Assembly (NCBI GenBank): GCA_963708515.1
Contig: CAVPSX010000005.1
Span: forward strand, 1 to 64,000
Direction: 5' to 3'
Length of the DNA stretch: 64,000 nt
DNA from: JAPLJM01 sp963708515
Lineage (GTDB): Bacteria > Desulfobacterota > Syntrophia > Syntrophales > Fen-1087
The notes beneath the pieces were generated by a model. It was not told the origin of the DNA. It searched no databases and saw only the letters and a list, made by a program, of their open reading frames with translations. The position numbers were made by a program, and so were the translations under genes. How positions within the stretch are numbered: the stretch's first letter is position 1; each line of letters opens with the position of its first letter. This document shows, piece by piece, positions 16,070 through 24,513 of this stretch.

Positions 16070-17415
16070 CGGATCAGAAGCTCCCACAGGGGCCCGGTAT
16101 GTCCCCGGGCATAGAGCCTGGACATCATCCGGTACATCCGGGGCGGGCCGGAACCAACCACCCAGTTTTCGCGATCTGCGGCGTGGTCTTTTATGCGTTT
16201 CAGGACGGTCTCGCGATGGAGGGCCACAGACCAGTAAAATGTCGGTTCCATGAGATCGTTCCCGTCTTTGATCTGCCTTTCCTGCAAGGCCAGAATATAG
16301 AGAGGCGTGTGGGGATAAATCCTTATCCCGGCAAAAACGAAAAAAACCGTTTTGTCCAATCTCTCGGTCCGAAACAGGGTCTCCTCCAGTGTTTCCTGGT
16401 TTTCACCCGGACCGCCGATCATGAGATAATGGGCGACATGAAGGCCGGCGTCACCGGCCAGCCGGTGTGATGTAAAGACATCTTCTGCAAGGAACGGTTT
16501 GCCATAAGCCCTGAGCGTGGGGTCGGCAAGGGATTCCGTGCCGAACTCCACATGCGTCAACCCGGCGTCGGCGAGGATGCGATAGTAGTCCGGCGGTGGG
16601 GCCGTGGGTGTAAAAAAGCCGCCCCAGGGGATGGAAAGCCCCGCTTTCTTGAAAGCCAGAGCTACGTCCAGGCTATGTTCATAATGGCTGTTGAACGTTG
16701 AGTCGGTGATGTACAGATACTTTGCGCCGGCCTCCTGAAGCATTCTGGCCGTCCGCCCCACTTCCGCCGGTTCGGCAAAACGCAGGCGCCTCCCCTCAAT
16801 ATGGGGGTAGGTGCAGTAAATGCAATGGAAGGGGCATCCCCTTTTCGTTTGCAGGTTGAGCATGCCGCCCCTCTTCAGATAATAAGACCGGTAGGAATGA
16901 TCGGGAATGCCGCCGCGCCCGAAGGATGCAGGCAGAGGCTCCGGGTAGACAGCCGGACCTTTCCGGGCGATAACGCCGGGGAGTTCCGAAACGGATTCCT
17001 GCCGTTCCAGGGCCTGAAGAAGCAGGGGGAGCCTTTCCCCCTCGCCGATAATGCCGAAATCGGCCTCCAGCCTGGCCATGAACTCTCCGGGCAGGATCGT
17101 GAAGCCGCTTCCTCCCAACACGATCACGCCCTGTGAGTGCCGGCGGATAGTATCGATCAAGGCGCTGATTTCACCGATAAAGGATTCCGTGCGGGTATCG
17201 TCGGTATTGTCGATGTTCCGGATGGAGATGCCGATCACATCGGGGCGCAAATCGGCAAGAACGGCAGCGATGCCCGCGCTTTCTTTCATCTCGTTCATAT
17301 CGATGCAGCTCACCTGATGGGGCGGTGAGATGGCGTTCACGACATAATCCAGACCGAGAGGGTAGGTCGGATAGGGCTGCTGCACGGTATTGGTGGAGAC
17401 GAGAAGGATCTTCAT
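16066..17415 (-). CDS. B12-binding radical SAM protein (lipid-biosynthesis type)
   Basis: 449 residues. The N-terminal ~150 residues form a cobalamin-binding Rossmann-like domain (MKILLVSTN, PDVIGISIRNID, VIVLGGSGFTILP), with no DxHxxG motif. The radical SAM domain has CPFHCIYC near residue 195. This architecture (class B/HpnP-like) catalyses methylation or other C-C chemistry at unreactive carbons. It overlaps the oxidase gene at 17412 by 4 bases and the deacetylase by 4, so it is firmly part of the operon. Together with two further radical SAM proteins it is the main reason to suspect unusual ring-forming or branching chemistry. Confidence 0.88.
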   Translation of the reverse strand: MKILLVSTNTVQQPYPTYPLGLDYVVNAISPPHQVSCIDMNEMKESAGIAAVLADLRPDVIGISIRNIDNTDDTRTESFIGEISALIDTIRRHSQGVIVLGGSGFTILPGEFMARLEADFGIIGEGERLPLLLQALERQESVSELPGVIARKGPAVYPEPLPASFGRGGIPDHSYRSYYLKRGGMLNLQTKRGCPFHCIYCTYPHIEGRRLRFAEPAEVGRTARMLQEAGAKYLYITDSTFNSHYEHSLDVALAFKKAGLSIPWGGFFTPTAPPPDYYRILADAGLTHVEFGTESLADPTLRAYGKPFLAEDVFTSHRLAGDAGLHVAHYLMIGGPGENQETLEETLFRTERLDKTVFFVFAGIRIYPHTPLYILALQERQIKDGNDLMEPTFYWSVALHRETVLKRIKDHAADRENWVVGSGPPRMYRMMSRLYARGHTGPLWELLIR

Positions 17416-18893
17416 TGGAATTCCCCGGCAACGTCACGGGCAAATTGCTCGTGACCGATGATCTGCATGACCGCCTGAAACGATCCCAGGACCGTCCCCA
17501 TGATGCCGGGGCACAGCCTGTTCTGTCCTGCCAGGTACAGACCGTTGATGGATGTCCGATTCAAAGACGCCGCCTTCATCAGTTGTCCTGCTGAGCGAAG
17601 AATGCCGTAAGGAGACCCGTCGGGGCTCGCCACCCAATCCCGGATCGTCAGGGGTGTAAAGCTGTCCAGTATCTTCCCGTCCGTAAGCGGACCGAAGATC
17701 TTGGATGCCTCAGAGATGAAATGACGGGCCTTTTTCTCCTTTTTCGCTCCATAGTCGCTGCCGCGCCGTCCGGAGCGCGTACCGGACCATGGCCGCCACC
17801 CTTCAACGCTGCTCGTGGTGATAATGGACAGGAGGTTGACCCCCGCCTGCCCGCTGGGTCGCAATTGATGAAAAACCCCCCGGGTCAGGGAGCCATCTGC
17901 TTCCGGATAGAGACGATAGATATTATAGGGCAAGGCAGTGTGCATATCGGCGTTCACGGCCAGATGGATGCCGAAAAGACCTTTGGTGTCGATGAGCTGT
18001 GCAACCCGCTGAACGTAGGATGGCCGAAGCGCCCCGGCCGGCACCAAGGCGGCCGCGACCCTGGGATGGATGGCCGCGATGATGGTCCACGCCTCCAGAA
18101 TGCGGCCGGACTTCAACACAACGCCCTGCACCTGTCCGGATTCCACCCGGATACTCTCCACGCCGTCTCCCGCGATGACATCGCCTTCCAGGGATTTGAA
18201 GCTCGCTAAAAAGGCGTCCGCCATCCGGGTGCTGCTGCAGGCCAGTCGCCAGGATGACATCAGGTAAGAGGCCAGGGTCATGTAATAATAAATGGCGGGG
18301 CATTCCTGGAGGGGCACCCCGATCAAAGTTGCCGGGACAGCCAGGACATTGCGGAGTCTTTGGGAACAACCGAATCGCAGGAGGCGCTGCCCCATGGACT
18401 CGAAGTTTAAGTAAGACAAGGCCGCCGTCGTCGGAGACAGGACCATGTCCAAGGAGGACAGCGTTCGGGATATCTCCCGGAGATCGGCCATGATCCCCTT
18501 GATTTGGACTTGTTCTTCAGGAAAGGCTTGATGGAGGCTTATCTCAAAGGCATCCATGCCGGACGGAAGATCGAAGACAAAGTCGTCGTATACATAGCGA
18601 TCGATAATGCCTTCCATTCCCATGCGCTCAAGGGGGATCAGCGGGGTGACGCCAAGGTAATCCCATAAACGGCGCAGGGGCTGACCCTCATCGAGGGCTC
18701 CCATATAATGGACGCCGGTGGGACATTCGATGCCGGACCGCGCATAGCTGCGCATCAACCCTCCGGGCAGGGGGTTTTTTTCCACCACCGTGACCCGGCA
18801 ATGAAGTTTTGACAGAATAATGCCGGCGGCGAGACCTCCGATGCCGGAACCGATGATCAGGACACGTCCGGGGGCGAGGTTTTGTTTCGTCAT
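17412..18893 (-). CDS. Phytoene-desaturase-like FAD-dependent oxidoreductase (CrtI family)
   Basis: 493 residues. The N-terminal dinucleotide fold GSGIGGLAAG (residues ~16-25) is followed by VVEKN with the ribose-binding Glu and GGLMRSY, as in CrtI and related desaturases/isomerases. The C-terminal GLYLAGQNRLCPGIMG resembles the CrtI FAD-contact end. Length is in the normal range. It would desaturate or isomerise an acyl or polyene chain. It lies second in the operon, 23 bases after ACP-1. CrtI-like proteins are a hallmark of proposed ladderane clusters in anammox bacteria. Confidence 0.88.
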   Translation of the reverse strand: MTKQNLAPGRVLIIGSGIGGLAAGIILSKLHCRVTVVEKNPLPGGLMRSYARSGIECPTGVHYMGALDEGQPLRRLWDYLGVTPLIPLERMGMEGIIDRYVYDDFVFDLPSGMDAFEISLHQAFPEEQVQIKGIMADLREISRTLSSLDMVLSPTTAALSYLNFESMGQRLLRFGCSQRLRNVLAVPATLIGVPLQECPAIYYYMTLASYLMSSWRLACSSTRMADAFLASFKSLEGDVIAGDGVESIRVESGQVQGVVLKSGRILEAWTIIAAIHPRVAAALVPAGALRPSYVQRVAQLIDTKGLFGIHLAVNADMHTALPYNIYRLYPEADGSLTRGVFHQLRPSGQAGVNLLSIITTSSVEGWRPWSGTRSGRRGSDYGAKKEKKARHFISEASKIFGPLTDGKILDSFTPLTIRDWVASPDGSPYGILRSAGQLMKAASLNRTSINGLYLAGQNRLCPGIMGTVLGSFQAVMQIIGHEQFARDVAGEFQ

Positions 18894-18916
18894 GGTATGG
18901 GGGCGCTGATTATCGC

Positions 18917-19186
18917 TCAGGCGGCTTTGTTCGTTGACTTGTGGTCATAGACATACGCCGCCAGGGCGCAGACGGAGGCAAAGACTTTGACGCCCAGTTC
19001 CTTGCTGTCAATCTCGACACCGTAATCTTTTTCGAGCATCATGACCAGCTCCAGGACATCAATGGAATCCAGCCCCAGATCGCCTCCGATAAGCTGTGCT
19101 TCGGCATCGATATCATCTGGCGCCACGTCAATGAGGTTTAAGGTTTCGATAATTTTCTTTTTCAGTTCAAATATGAGTGAATCCAT
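18917..19186 (-). CDS. Acyl carrier protein, ACP-1 of the lipid operon
   Basis: 89 residues from ATG 19186 (an ATG six bases upstream is too close to the AAAGG ribosome site). The phosphopantetheine serine lies in GGDLGLDSIDVLELVM near residue 40. Acidic helices 2 and 3 are normal (MMLEKDYGVEID). It is the first gene of the ~14.4-kb operon and follows a recognisable promoter at 19215-19244 by about 30 bases. Confidence 0.9.
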   Translation of the reverse strand: MDSLIFELKKKIIETLNLIDVAPDDIDAEAQLIGGDLGLDSIDVLELVMMLEKDYGVEIDSKELGVKVFASVCALAAYVYDHKSTNKAA

Positions 19187-19214
19187 GCCCATCCTTTTAC
19201 CCGTATAATTTTTA

Positions 19215-19244
19215 TATATATGACAATCATTGAAAGAAAGTCAA
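19215..19244 (-). promoter_or_regulatory. Candidate promoter of the lipid operon
   Basis: Minus-strand TTGACT (19244-19239) and TATATA (19220-19215) with 18 bp spacing, in an AT-rich stretch directly before ACP-1. It is the only strong promoter-like match at the head of the operon. No operator was recognised around it. The rest of 19187-19409 holds no gene. Confidence 0.45.
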
Positions 19245-19409
19245 CATCAATGATCTCCTTCGCTTGCTCGATATCAGACCGCTAAAAGCAGGACTGCCGG
19301 GAGAAATAATCATTATAATATCTTCCGGGGATTTGCACGCTTTCAGACGTTGAAGCGGCGTGCTTATCGCTCAGTATCCATGCGGGTATATGCCTCCGTG
19401 AAAAATCTT

Positions 19410-19760
19410 TCAGGAAAGTAATTTTCTCAGGAAAATTTGCATGGCGTATCTCACCAAAACCCCAAGGTAGTGGGGTGCGCGTGCCAGCCACGCCCCGACA
19501 ATAAAGACAACATAGGAGAGAGCATAGGTCGTCGGGCAGCCGATGACGGCGATCATCGGTTCCTGGAGCCAGGCCGCCAGAACGCTCAGAACGGCCACCG
19601 CCGGCCAGCCGATAACATAACTCAACCCCATTAAAATCAATCCGGTGATCAACCGTGTCGTCAGAGGCTCTTTGAATTCACTAAGCTCCGTCGGATTCTC
19701 AAGTATCTCCATGACATATTTCCGTCCGGCAAGGTATTCGGCAATTTTTCTTCGAATCAT
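19410..19760 (-). CDS. Small polytopic membrane protein of unknown function
   Basis: 116 residues. A charged N-terminus (MIRRKIAEYLAGRKYVMEIL) is followed by about three hydrophobic segments (LITGLILMGLSYVIGWPAVAVL, WLQEPMIAVIGCPTTYALSYVVFIVGAWL, LGVLVRYAMQIFLR). I do not recognise a family. It stands alone, transcribed toward the lipid operon promoter with about 220 bases between. It could be functionally linked to the operon by position only; there is no direct evidence. Confidence 0.6.
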   Translation of the reverse strand: MIRRKIAEYLAGRKYVMEILENPTELSEFKEPLTTRLITGLILMGLSYVIGWPAVAVLSVLAAWLQEPMIAVIGCPTTYALSYVVFIVGAWLARAPHYLGVLVRYAMQIFLRKLLS

Positions 19761-20075
19761 AAAACCTTATCCTTTAAAACGGGCCGGTTGTTCCAAATCC
19801 GGACGCCATGCACCTGCACGAGCGATGACATATACACGAGAGAACCTGGTATCGCCGGGCAAATGAATTCCAGGGAAGAAGTCGATGGGTTAAATACACG
19901 AGGCCTCCCTTTTCTGCAACGGCTTTTCTGCAACCAATAACGGAAAGGCATGTCGTTCGATCTTGTTTTTTCATGCCGGCGATTTTCCTGTCGATTATTT
20001 CATGCATTCTATTTCCAGCCGGTTCTTGACAGGGCACGATGCGCATATTATAGGGGAACGGCAAAGAAAAGGCGC

Positions 20076-20810
20076 ATGATCGAGGATGCTGTGAAGAAAG
20101 AGATGAATGGCTGGGATTTTTTTGATCGCATCTACTGCATCTCCCTGGAAGAACGTGAAGACCGGCGGCAGGCGGCTGCGGCGTCGTTCTCCAAAGTAGG
20201 GCTGACCGGAAGAGTTGAATTCGTTATGGTCAAGCGTCATCCCTCCAACGTAGAACAAGGGATGTATGAATCTCACATGACCTGCCTGCGTAAAGGCTTA
20301 GACGCCGGCGCAGAGAGGATCATCGTTTTTGAAGACGACGTCGTTTTTGACCGCTTTGACGCCAGGCGCTTCAGGCAATGCGTGCAATTTCTGGTGGAAC
20401 ATCCGGACTGGAAAGTGCTGCTTTTAGGGGCCTTAATACGCTCAAGCCGGAGAACGACTAATCCGTTCATACAAAAAGTCAGCTACCAGAGCCTCGCGCA
20501 TGCATATGCCGTAAACAGGCCTTACGCGGAAACCATCGCTTCTCAACCCTGGCAGGGGGTTATCATCGACACCCTGTTTCGGCCCCTGACGGATCACCTC
20601 TATGCCGTTTATCCCATGTTTGCGTTTCAAAAAGATTTTGCCTCGGACAATGACAGCAAATACCGGGGCCTTGAGCGTTTCCGGCGATTGTGCGGCGGGC
20701 TCGAGCGTATTCAAAAGGCAAACGAATTCTACCAGCGCCATAAATGGGGTGTGATCGCCGCCCACGTCATGATTCTTTTGTCTCTTCTGCTCGTTCTCCT
20801 CTCCCGATGA
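20076..20810 (+). CDS. Glycosyltransferase family 25 (LPS-type) protein
   Basis: 244 residues from ATG 20076. Motifs of GT25 enzymes are visible: YCISLEEREDRRQAAAASF near the N-terminus, ESHMTCLRKGLDAGAERIIVFEDDV with the conserved EDD that binds metal/nucleotide sugar, and SLAHAYAVNRPYAE later. A C-terminal hydrophobic helix (VIAAHVMILLSLLLVLLS) suggests membrane anchoring. GT25 members transfer galactose or related sugars in lipooligosaccharide synthesis. It is a single gene, divergent from the small membrane protein at 19410. The 315-base gap between them holds no recognised site. Confidence 0.8.
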   Translation: MIEDAVKKEMNGWDFFDRIYCISLEEREDRRQAAAASFSKVGLTGRVEFVMVKRHPSNVEQGMYESHMTCLRKGLDAGAERIIVFEDDVVFDRFDARRFRQCVQFLVEHPDWKVLLLGALIRSSRRTTNPFIQKVSYQSLAHAYAVNRPYAETIASQPWQGVIIDTLFRPLTDHLYAVYPMFAFQKDFASDNDSKYRGLERFRRLCGGLERIQKANEFYQRHKWGVIAAHVMILLSLLLVLLSR

Positions 20811-21022
20811 GCCTGCCGCACCGATTGAATGGGCGAGAGGGGGCTCTTTCGGCATTCACCCGGCAGGGCATCGTGCGTGCAAAAGTGAGTTGAATCGAAT
20901 TGAAGTACATCCGGGACGAAATAGACAGTCTCAGGCAGGAGGGCGTAATCAACCCTGTAGAAAGCGGCTTGCAGGCAGGTGCAAGATAGGATAATAGGAA
21001 GACAAAAACACGGAGCTGACCT

Positions 21023-21562
21023 ATGAGATCATACGTCGTTTTTTCATCCATGGGGCCGGATCGTCCCGGTCTGGCCAGGGAAATTGCGGAATTTTTCGCG
21101 GCGCGCGGCATCAATATCGAACGCTCGCGCGGCTGTGTGCTGGGAAACGAATTCGGGATGGTTATCCTGACATCGGGGAACACGGATGACATCGAGCAAC
21201 TGATCAATGAGCTGGGCATCCTGCGCGAGAAAACCGGTCTTGACATCTACATCCGGAAAACCAGGGCGCCGCTGCACCGGGAAGCCCTGCCGTCGATTCT
21301 CTACAAGCTCATCGCCGTATGCATCGACCGTCCGGGAATTGTCCATCAAATCTGCAAGGTCCTGCATGACCGGAAGATCAACATAGAAGATATCTCAACC
21401 AATGTCGACCATGATCCCACAACGGGCGCCAATGTCTTTCAGATGAACTGCTATTTTTCCCTGCCGCCGTCCGTCAAGATTATCGACCTCAAGCATGCGC
21501 TGACACGCGTCAGTGAAGACTACAACGTCGATATCCGGTTCGATGCGGTGATCAGCAAATAG
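21023..21562 (+). CDS. Double ACT-domain regulatory protein (GcvR-like)
   Basis: 179 residues with two ACT domains: residues ~1-75 (YVVFSSMGPDRPGLAREIAEFFAARGINIERSRG) and ~92-175 (LIAVCIDRPGIVHQICKVLHDRKINIEDIST). The DRPGL and DRPGI loops are the ligand-binding signature. This layout matches GcvR-like proteins that sense amino acids such as glycine. Only two bases separate it from fhs, so it is almost certainly cotranscribed and may tune one-carbon metabolism. The 212-base region upstream contains no gene and no glycine or THF riboswitch that I could recognise. Confidence 0.82.
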   Translation: MRSYVVFSSMGPDRPGLAREIAEFFAARGINIERSRGCVLGNEFGMVILTSGNTDDIEQLINELGILREKTGLDIYIRKTRAPLHREALPSILYKLIAVCIDRPGIVHQICKVLHDRKINIEDISTNVDHDPTTGANVFQMNCYFSLPPSVKIIDLKHALTRVSEDYNVDIRFDAVISK

Positions 21563-21564
21563 CC

Positions 21565-23238
21565 ATGGGAAAAGCAAAGGAACAACTTAAAGACAAAGGC
21601 ATGCGGCCGATCCGGGAAATTGCGGCGTCGGTCGGCCTGTCCGAAGGCGATCTGGAATATTACGGGCGTTACAAGGCCAAGGTCAGACTTGAGGTGATTC
21701 ATCGCCTCGAACGCAGGGCGAACAGCTCCCTGATTCTTGTCTCCGCGATGACCCCGACCCCTGCCGGTGAGGGAAAGTCCACCGTGTCCATCGGTCTTGC
21801 GCAGGCCCTTGCCAAACTCGGAAAGTCGTCGATGGTCGCGCTGCGCGAGCCGTCCCTGGGGCCTGTTTTCGGCATCAAGGGCGGCGCCACGGGCGGCGGT
21901 CTTTCCCGTGCGCTGCCCGCTGACGACATCAACCTCCATTTTACGAATGACTTCCCGGCTGTTGAAAGCGCCCACAATCTGCTCGCGGCCCTGATTGACA
22001 ACAGCATCTTTCACGGCAATCCCCTGAACGTCGATCCGCGCAAGGTCGCCTGGCGTCGCGTGCTGGACATCAACGACCGGTCCCTGCGGGATATCGTGAT
22101 CGGCCTCGGAGGCTCCACAAACGGTGTGCCCCGCGAGACGGGCTTCGACATCGTTCCTTCCAGCGAGATCATGGCGATCCTCTGCCTCTCACGCTCTTAC
22201 GCGGAACTGAAGGACAAGATCCGAAAGACCCTGGTCGGCTTTACCTATGACGACAGGCCCGTCATGACCGGTGATCTGAAGGTCGAGGGCGCCGTTACGG
22301 CCCTGTTGAAACATGCCCTGCTTCCGAACCTTGTACAGACCACGGAAGGCGTGCCGGCCGTCATCCACGGCGGGCCCTTTGCCAATATCGCCCAGGGAAC
22401 CAACAGCATCATCGGCACCGACCTGGCGCTGCGTCTGGCCGATTTTGTCGTGACCGAGGCGGGGTTCGGCTTTGAGCTGGGCGCGGAAAAGTATTTTGAC
22501 ATCGTGGCGCCTTATGGAAACCTGAACCCCCGCATCGTCGTTCTCGTGGCGACGGTTCGCGCGCTGAAGTATCACGCCGGCGTGGCCCGCGAGGATCTCA
22601 ACACGCCCAATGCGCGCCTGGCGGTTCTCGGCATGGCCAACCTCAGGAAACATTACGAAAACATTGATAAATTCAACGTTCCCTGCGTCATCGCGCTCAA
22701 CCGTTTCCCCTCCGATACGGACGAAGAGATCCGGGCCGTCATCGAGGCGGCGGAAGATAAGGGTATGAATATCGCGCCTGTGGACATTTTCCGTCTCGGC
22801 GGCGAAGGCGGGCTGGAACTCGCGGAAAAGACGGTAAATCTTATCGCGCAAGCATCCGGCGTATTCCGGACGCTCTACCGGTGGGATCAGCCCGTGGAAG
22901 ACAAGATTTTCACTGTTGCGAACGAAATCTACGGCGCGGTTTCCATCGACTACCAGCCGCTAGCCAGGCGAAATCTGGAGCTGATCAAGAAGTTCGGGTT
23001 CGACAAGCTCCCGATCTGCATTGCTAAAACCCAGCAGTCCCTCTCGGACAACCCGGCCCTGTTGGGCCTGCCGAGAGATTTCATCGTTACCGTCCGTGAA
23101 ATCAAGATCGCATCGGGGGCCGGCTTCCTGATTCCCATTACGGGCGATATCCTGCGCATGCCGGGCCTGTCAAAAACACCGGCAGCCGGTCAGATTGATA
23201 TCGACGACGATGGAAAAATCACAGGCATGGGAGAGTAG
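21565..23238 (+). CDS. fhs: Formate--tetrahydrofolate ligase
   Basis: 557 residues, full length. The ATP-binding loop TPTPAGEGKST (residues 63-73) and the family segments SLGPVFGIKGGATGGG, LHFTNDFPAVESAHN and EAGFGFELGAEKYFDI are all present. It makes 10-formyl-THF from formate and ATP, the entry step of the methyl branch of the Wood-Ljungdahl pathway and a formate-handling step in syntrophs. It follows the ACT regulator by two bases and converges on the SDR gene, with only 20 bases between stops. Confidence 0.97.
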   Translation: MGKAKEQLKDKGMRPIREIAASVGLSEGDLEYYGRYKAKVRLEVIHRLERRANSSLILVSAMTPTPAGEGKSTVSIGLAQALAKLGKSSMVALREPSLGPVFGIKGGATGGGLSRALPADDINLHFTNDFPAVESAHNLLAALIDNSIFHGNPLNVDPRKVAWRRVLDINDRSLRDIVIGLGGSTNGVPRETGFDIVPSSEIMAILCLSRSYAELKDKIRKTLVGFTYDDRPVMTGDLKVEGAVTALLKHALLPNLVQTTEGVPAVIHGGPFANIAQGTNSIIGTDLALRLADFVVTEAGFGFELGAEKYFDIVAPYGNLNPRIVVLVATVRALKYHAGVAREDLNTPNARLAVLGMANLRKHYENIDKFNVPCVIALNRFPSDTDEEIRAVIEAAEDKGMNIAPVDIFRLGGEGGLELAEKTVNLIAQASGVFRTLYRWDQPVEDKIFTVANEIYGAVSIDYQPLARRNLELIKKFGFDKLPICIAKTQQSLSDNPALLGLPRDFIVTVREIKIASGAGFLIPITGDILRMPGLSKTPAAGQIDIDDDGKITGMGE

Positions 23239-23258
23239 GGAGATGCTTCCCCAGCCCC

Positions 23259-24053
23259 TTATCCCCGTGATCCCAGGCGAAGCCCGCCATGGATGAAATA
23301 GACATCCCCCGCCAGTGCTTCGTTACGGTAGAGCTCGCCCACGAGAGACGCCACCTCGGCAGGCTCGATGAGCCGTCCGATCGGAACATCCGAAAGAATC
23401 TTGTCCAGGGCCTTCTGGTCCATGCCCTTAACCATGGCGGTTCCGACATAGCCCGGCGCGACCGCCACGCAGCGGATCCTGTTCCCGATGCCGCGGCGCA
23501 AGAACTCTGCCGTGATGACCTTGGGCATGACGGACATGGCCGCCTTCGAGGAGGAGTAGTTGATCTGGCCGGCGGTGCCCAGCGAACCCGTGGAGGATAC
23601 CAGGCAGATCAGGCCCTGACAGCCGTGATTGATCATGCGTTCCGCACATTCCCGGACGGTCAGAAACACACCCGTCAGGTTGATGTCGATGACCGCCTTG
23701 AACTGCTCCAGCGTCATCTTGCGGTTGACCTTTCCCGTCGCCTTGTCGGTCGACACCAGCATCGCGTCCTTGATGATTCCGGCGAAGGGCGCTACCAGAT
23801 TGATTTTGCCGAACTTGTCGATGGCCGCGTCGGCCAGTTTGCCGCAGTCCTCCTCGCTGGTCACATTACAGACCACGGACAAAACGTCTCCGCCCATGGC
23901 TTTCAACTGCGCTTCGGCATTTTCCAGGAACTGGGGCGCCACATCCGCGATGACCGCCTTGCCGCCGTTTTGCACCCAGTACCGGGCGATCTCCAGACCG
24001 ATCCCCCCGCCTCCCCCGGTAATCACCGCAACAGAATCCCTGATTTCCAGCAT
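23259..24053 (-). CDS. Short-chain dehydrogenase/reductase (FabG-like)
   Basis: 264 residues. The NAD(P) loop is TGGGGGIG (residues ~12-19), a Gly-rich variant of TGxxxGIG, followed by IADVAP with an acidic residue that suggests NAD preference. The catalytic Tyr/Lys are in NYSSSKAAM, with Ser in LVSSTGS. It probably oxidises or reduces a 3-hydroxyacyl substrate; the exact substrate is unknown. It follows the ppnP gene by 21 bases in the same direction. It is the nearest possible ketoreductase to the lipid operon, which lacks its own, but that link is speculative. Confidence 0.85.
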   Translation of the reverse strand: MLEIRDSVAVITGGGGGIGLEIARYWVQNGGKAVIADVAPQFLENAEAQLKAMGGDVLSVVCNVTSEEDCGKLADAAIDKFGKINLVAPFAGIIKDAMLVSTDKATGKVNRKMTLEQFKAVIDINLTGVFLTVRECAERMINHGCQGLICLVSSTGSLGTAGQINYSSSKAAMSVMPKVITAEFLRRGIGNRIRCVAVAPGYVGTAMVKGMDQKALDKILSDVPIGRLIEPAEVASLVGELYRNEALAGDVYFIHGGLRLGSRG

Positions 24054-24074
24054 GTCGATTTCCTCCTTGATGCA

Positions 24075-24422
24075 TTATTCTTTGTTCGATTGAGGTTCGA
24101 ACGAACAGATGTATTGCACCATGCCTTCGTCCACGGCTATGTCAAAAGACGACCGGCCCGGAACGATGAAGAAGGCGCCGGCCGGATACATTTCCCATTG
24201 CCCTTCATCGGCCTGACGCACGCGGCAGCTTCCGGCTGTAATCTCCATTTTTTCCGGATCATCGGTTTTGAAGTTGTAACTTCCGGGTTGAATCACGCCG
24301 ATGGTCTTTTTACGGCCATCCTTGAACAGCACCGTATGACTGACCACGCACCCTTCGAAATAGACATTGGCTTTGCAGATCACGCTGACATCTTCAAATT
24401 GTTCCGGGATGTTTCCTGTCAT
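24075..24422 (-). CDS. ppnP: Pyrimidine/purine nucleoside phosphorylase PpnP (DUF1255)
   Basis: 115 residues forming a small cupin. It aligns by eye with E. coli PpnP (YaiE): VYFEGCVVSHTVLF, TIGVIQPGSYNFKTDDPEKMEITAGSCRV, and WEMYPAGAFFIVPGRSSFDIAV, the region of the phosphorylase pocket. The family cleaves nucleosides with phosphate. It has about 20 additional N-terminal residues. It is likely cotranscribed with the downstream SDR gene. Confidence 0.85.
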   Translation of the reverse strand: MTGNIPEQFEDVSVICKANVYFEGCVVSHTVLFKDGRKKTIGVIQPGSYNFKTDDPEKMEITAGSCRVRQADEGQWEMYPAGAFFIVPGRSSFDIAVDEGMVQYICSFEPQSNKE

Positions 24423-24513
24423 GGGTCGCCTCCTTTATGTGTCGTTTGGCAGCGATAATGTGGACTTGGTGGCTCCTGTTAATCCCCCTTCGGAAGCCTT
24501 TCCGGTCGGTTCG

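Noticed and set aside
4747..19186. Aryl polyene pigment cluster
   Set aside because: No ammonia-lyase, ketoreductase, outer-membrane carrier or MMPL exporter genes; three radical SAM proteins and PlsY/PlsC do not belong to aryl polyene clusters.
20811..21022. Glycine or tetrahydrofolate riboswitch before the ACT-fhs operon
   Set aside because: I looked for the conserved cores and found no match; the region is only an ordinary leader.
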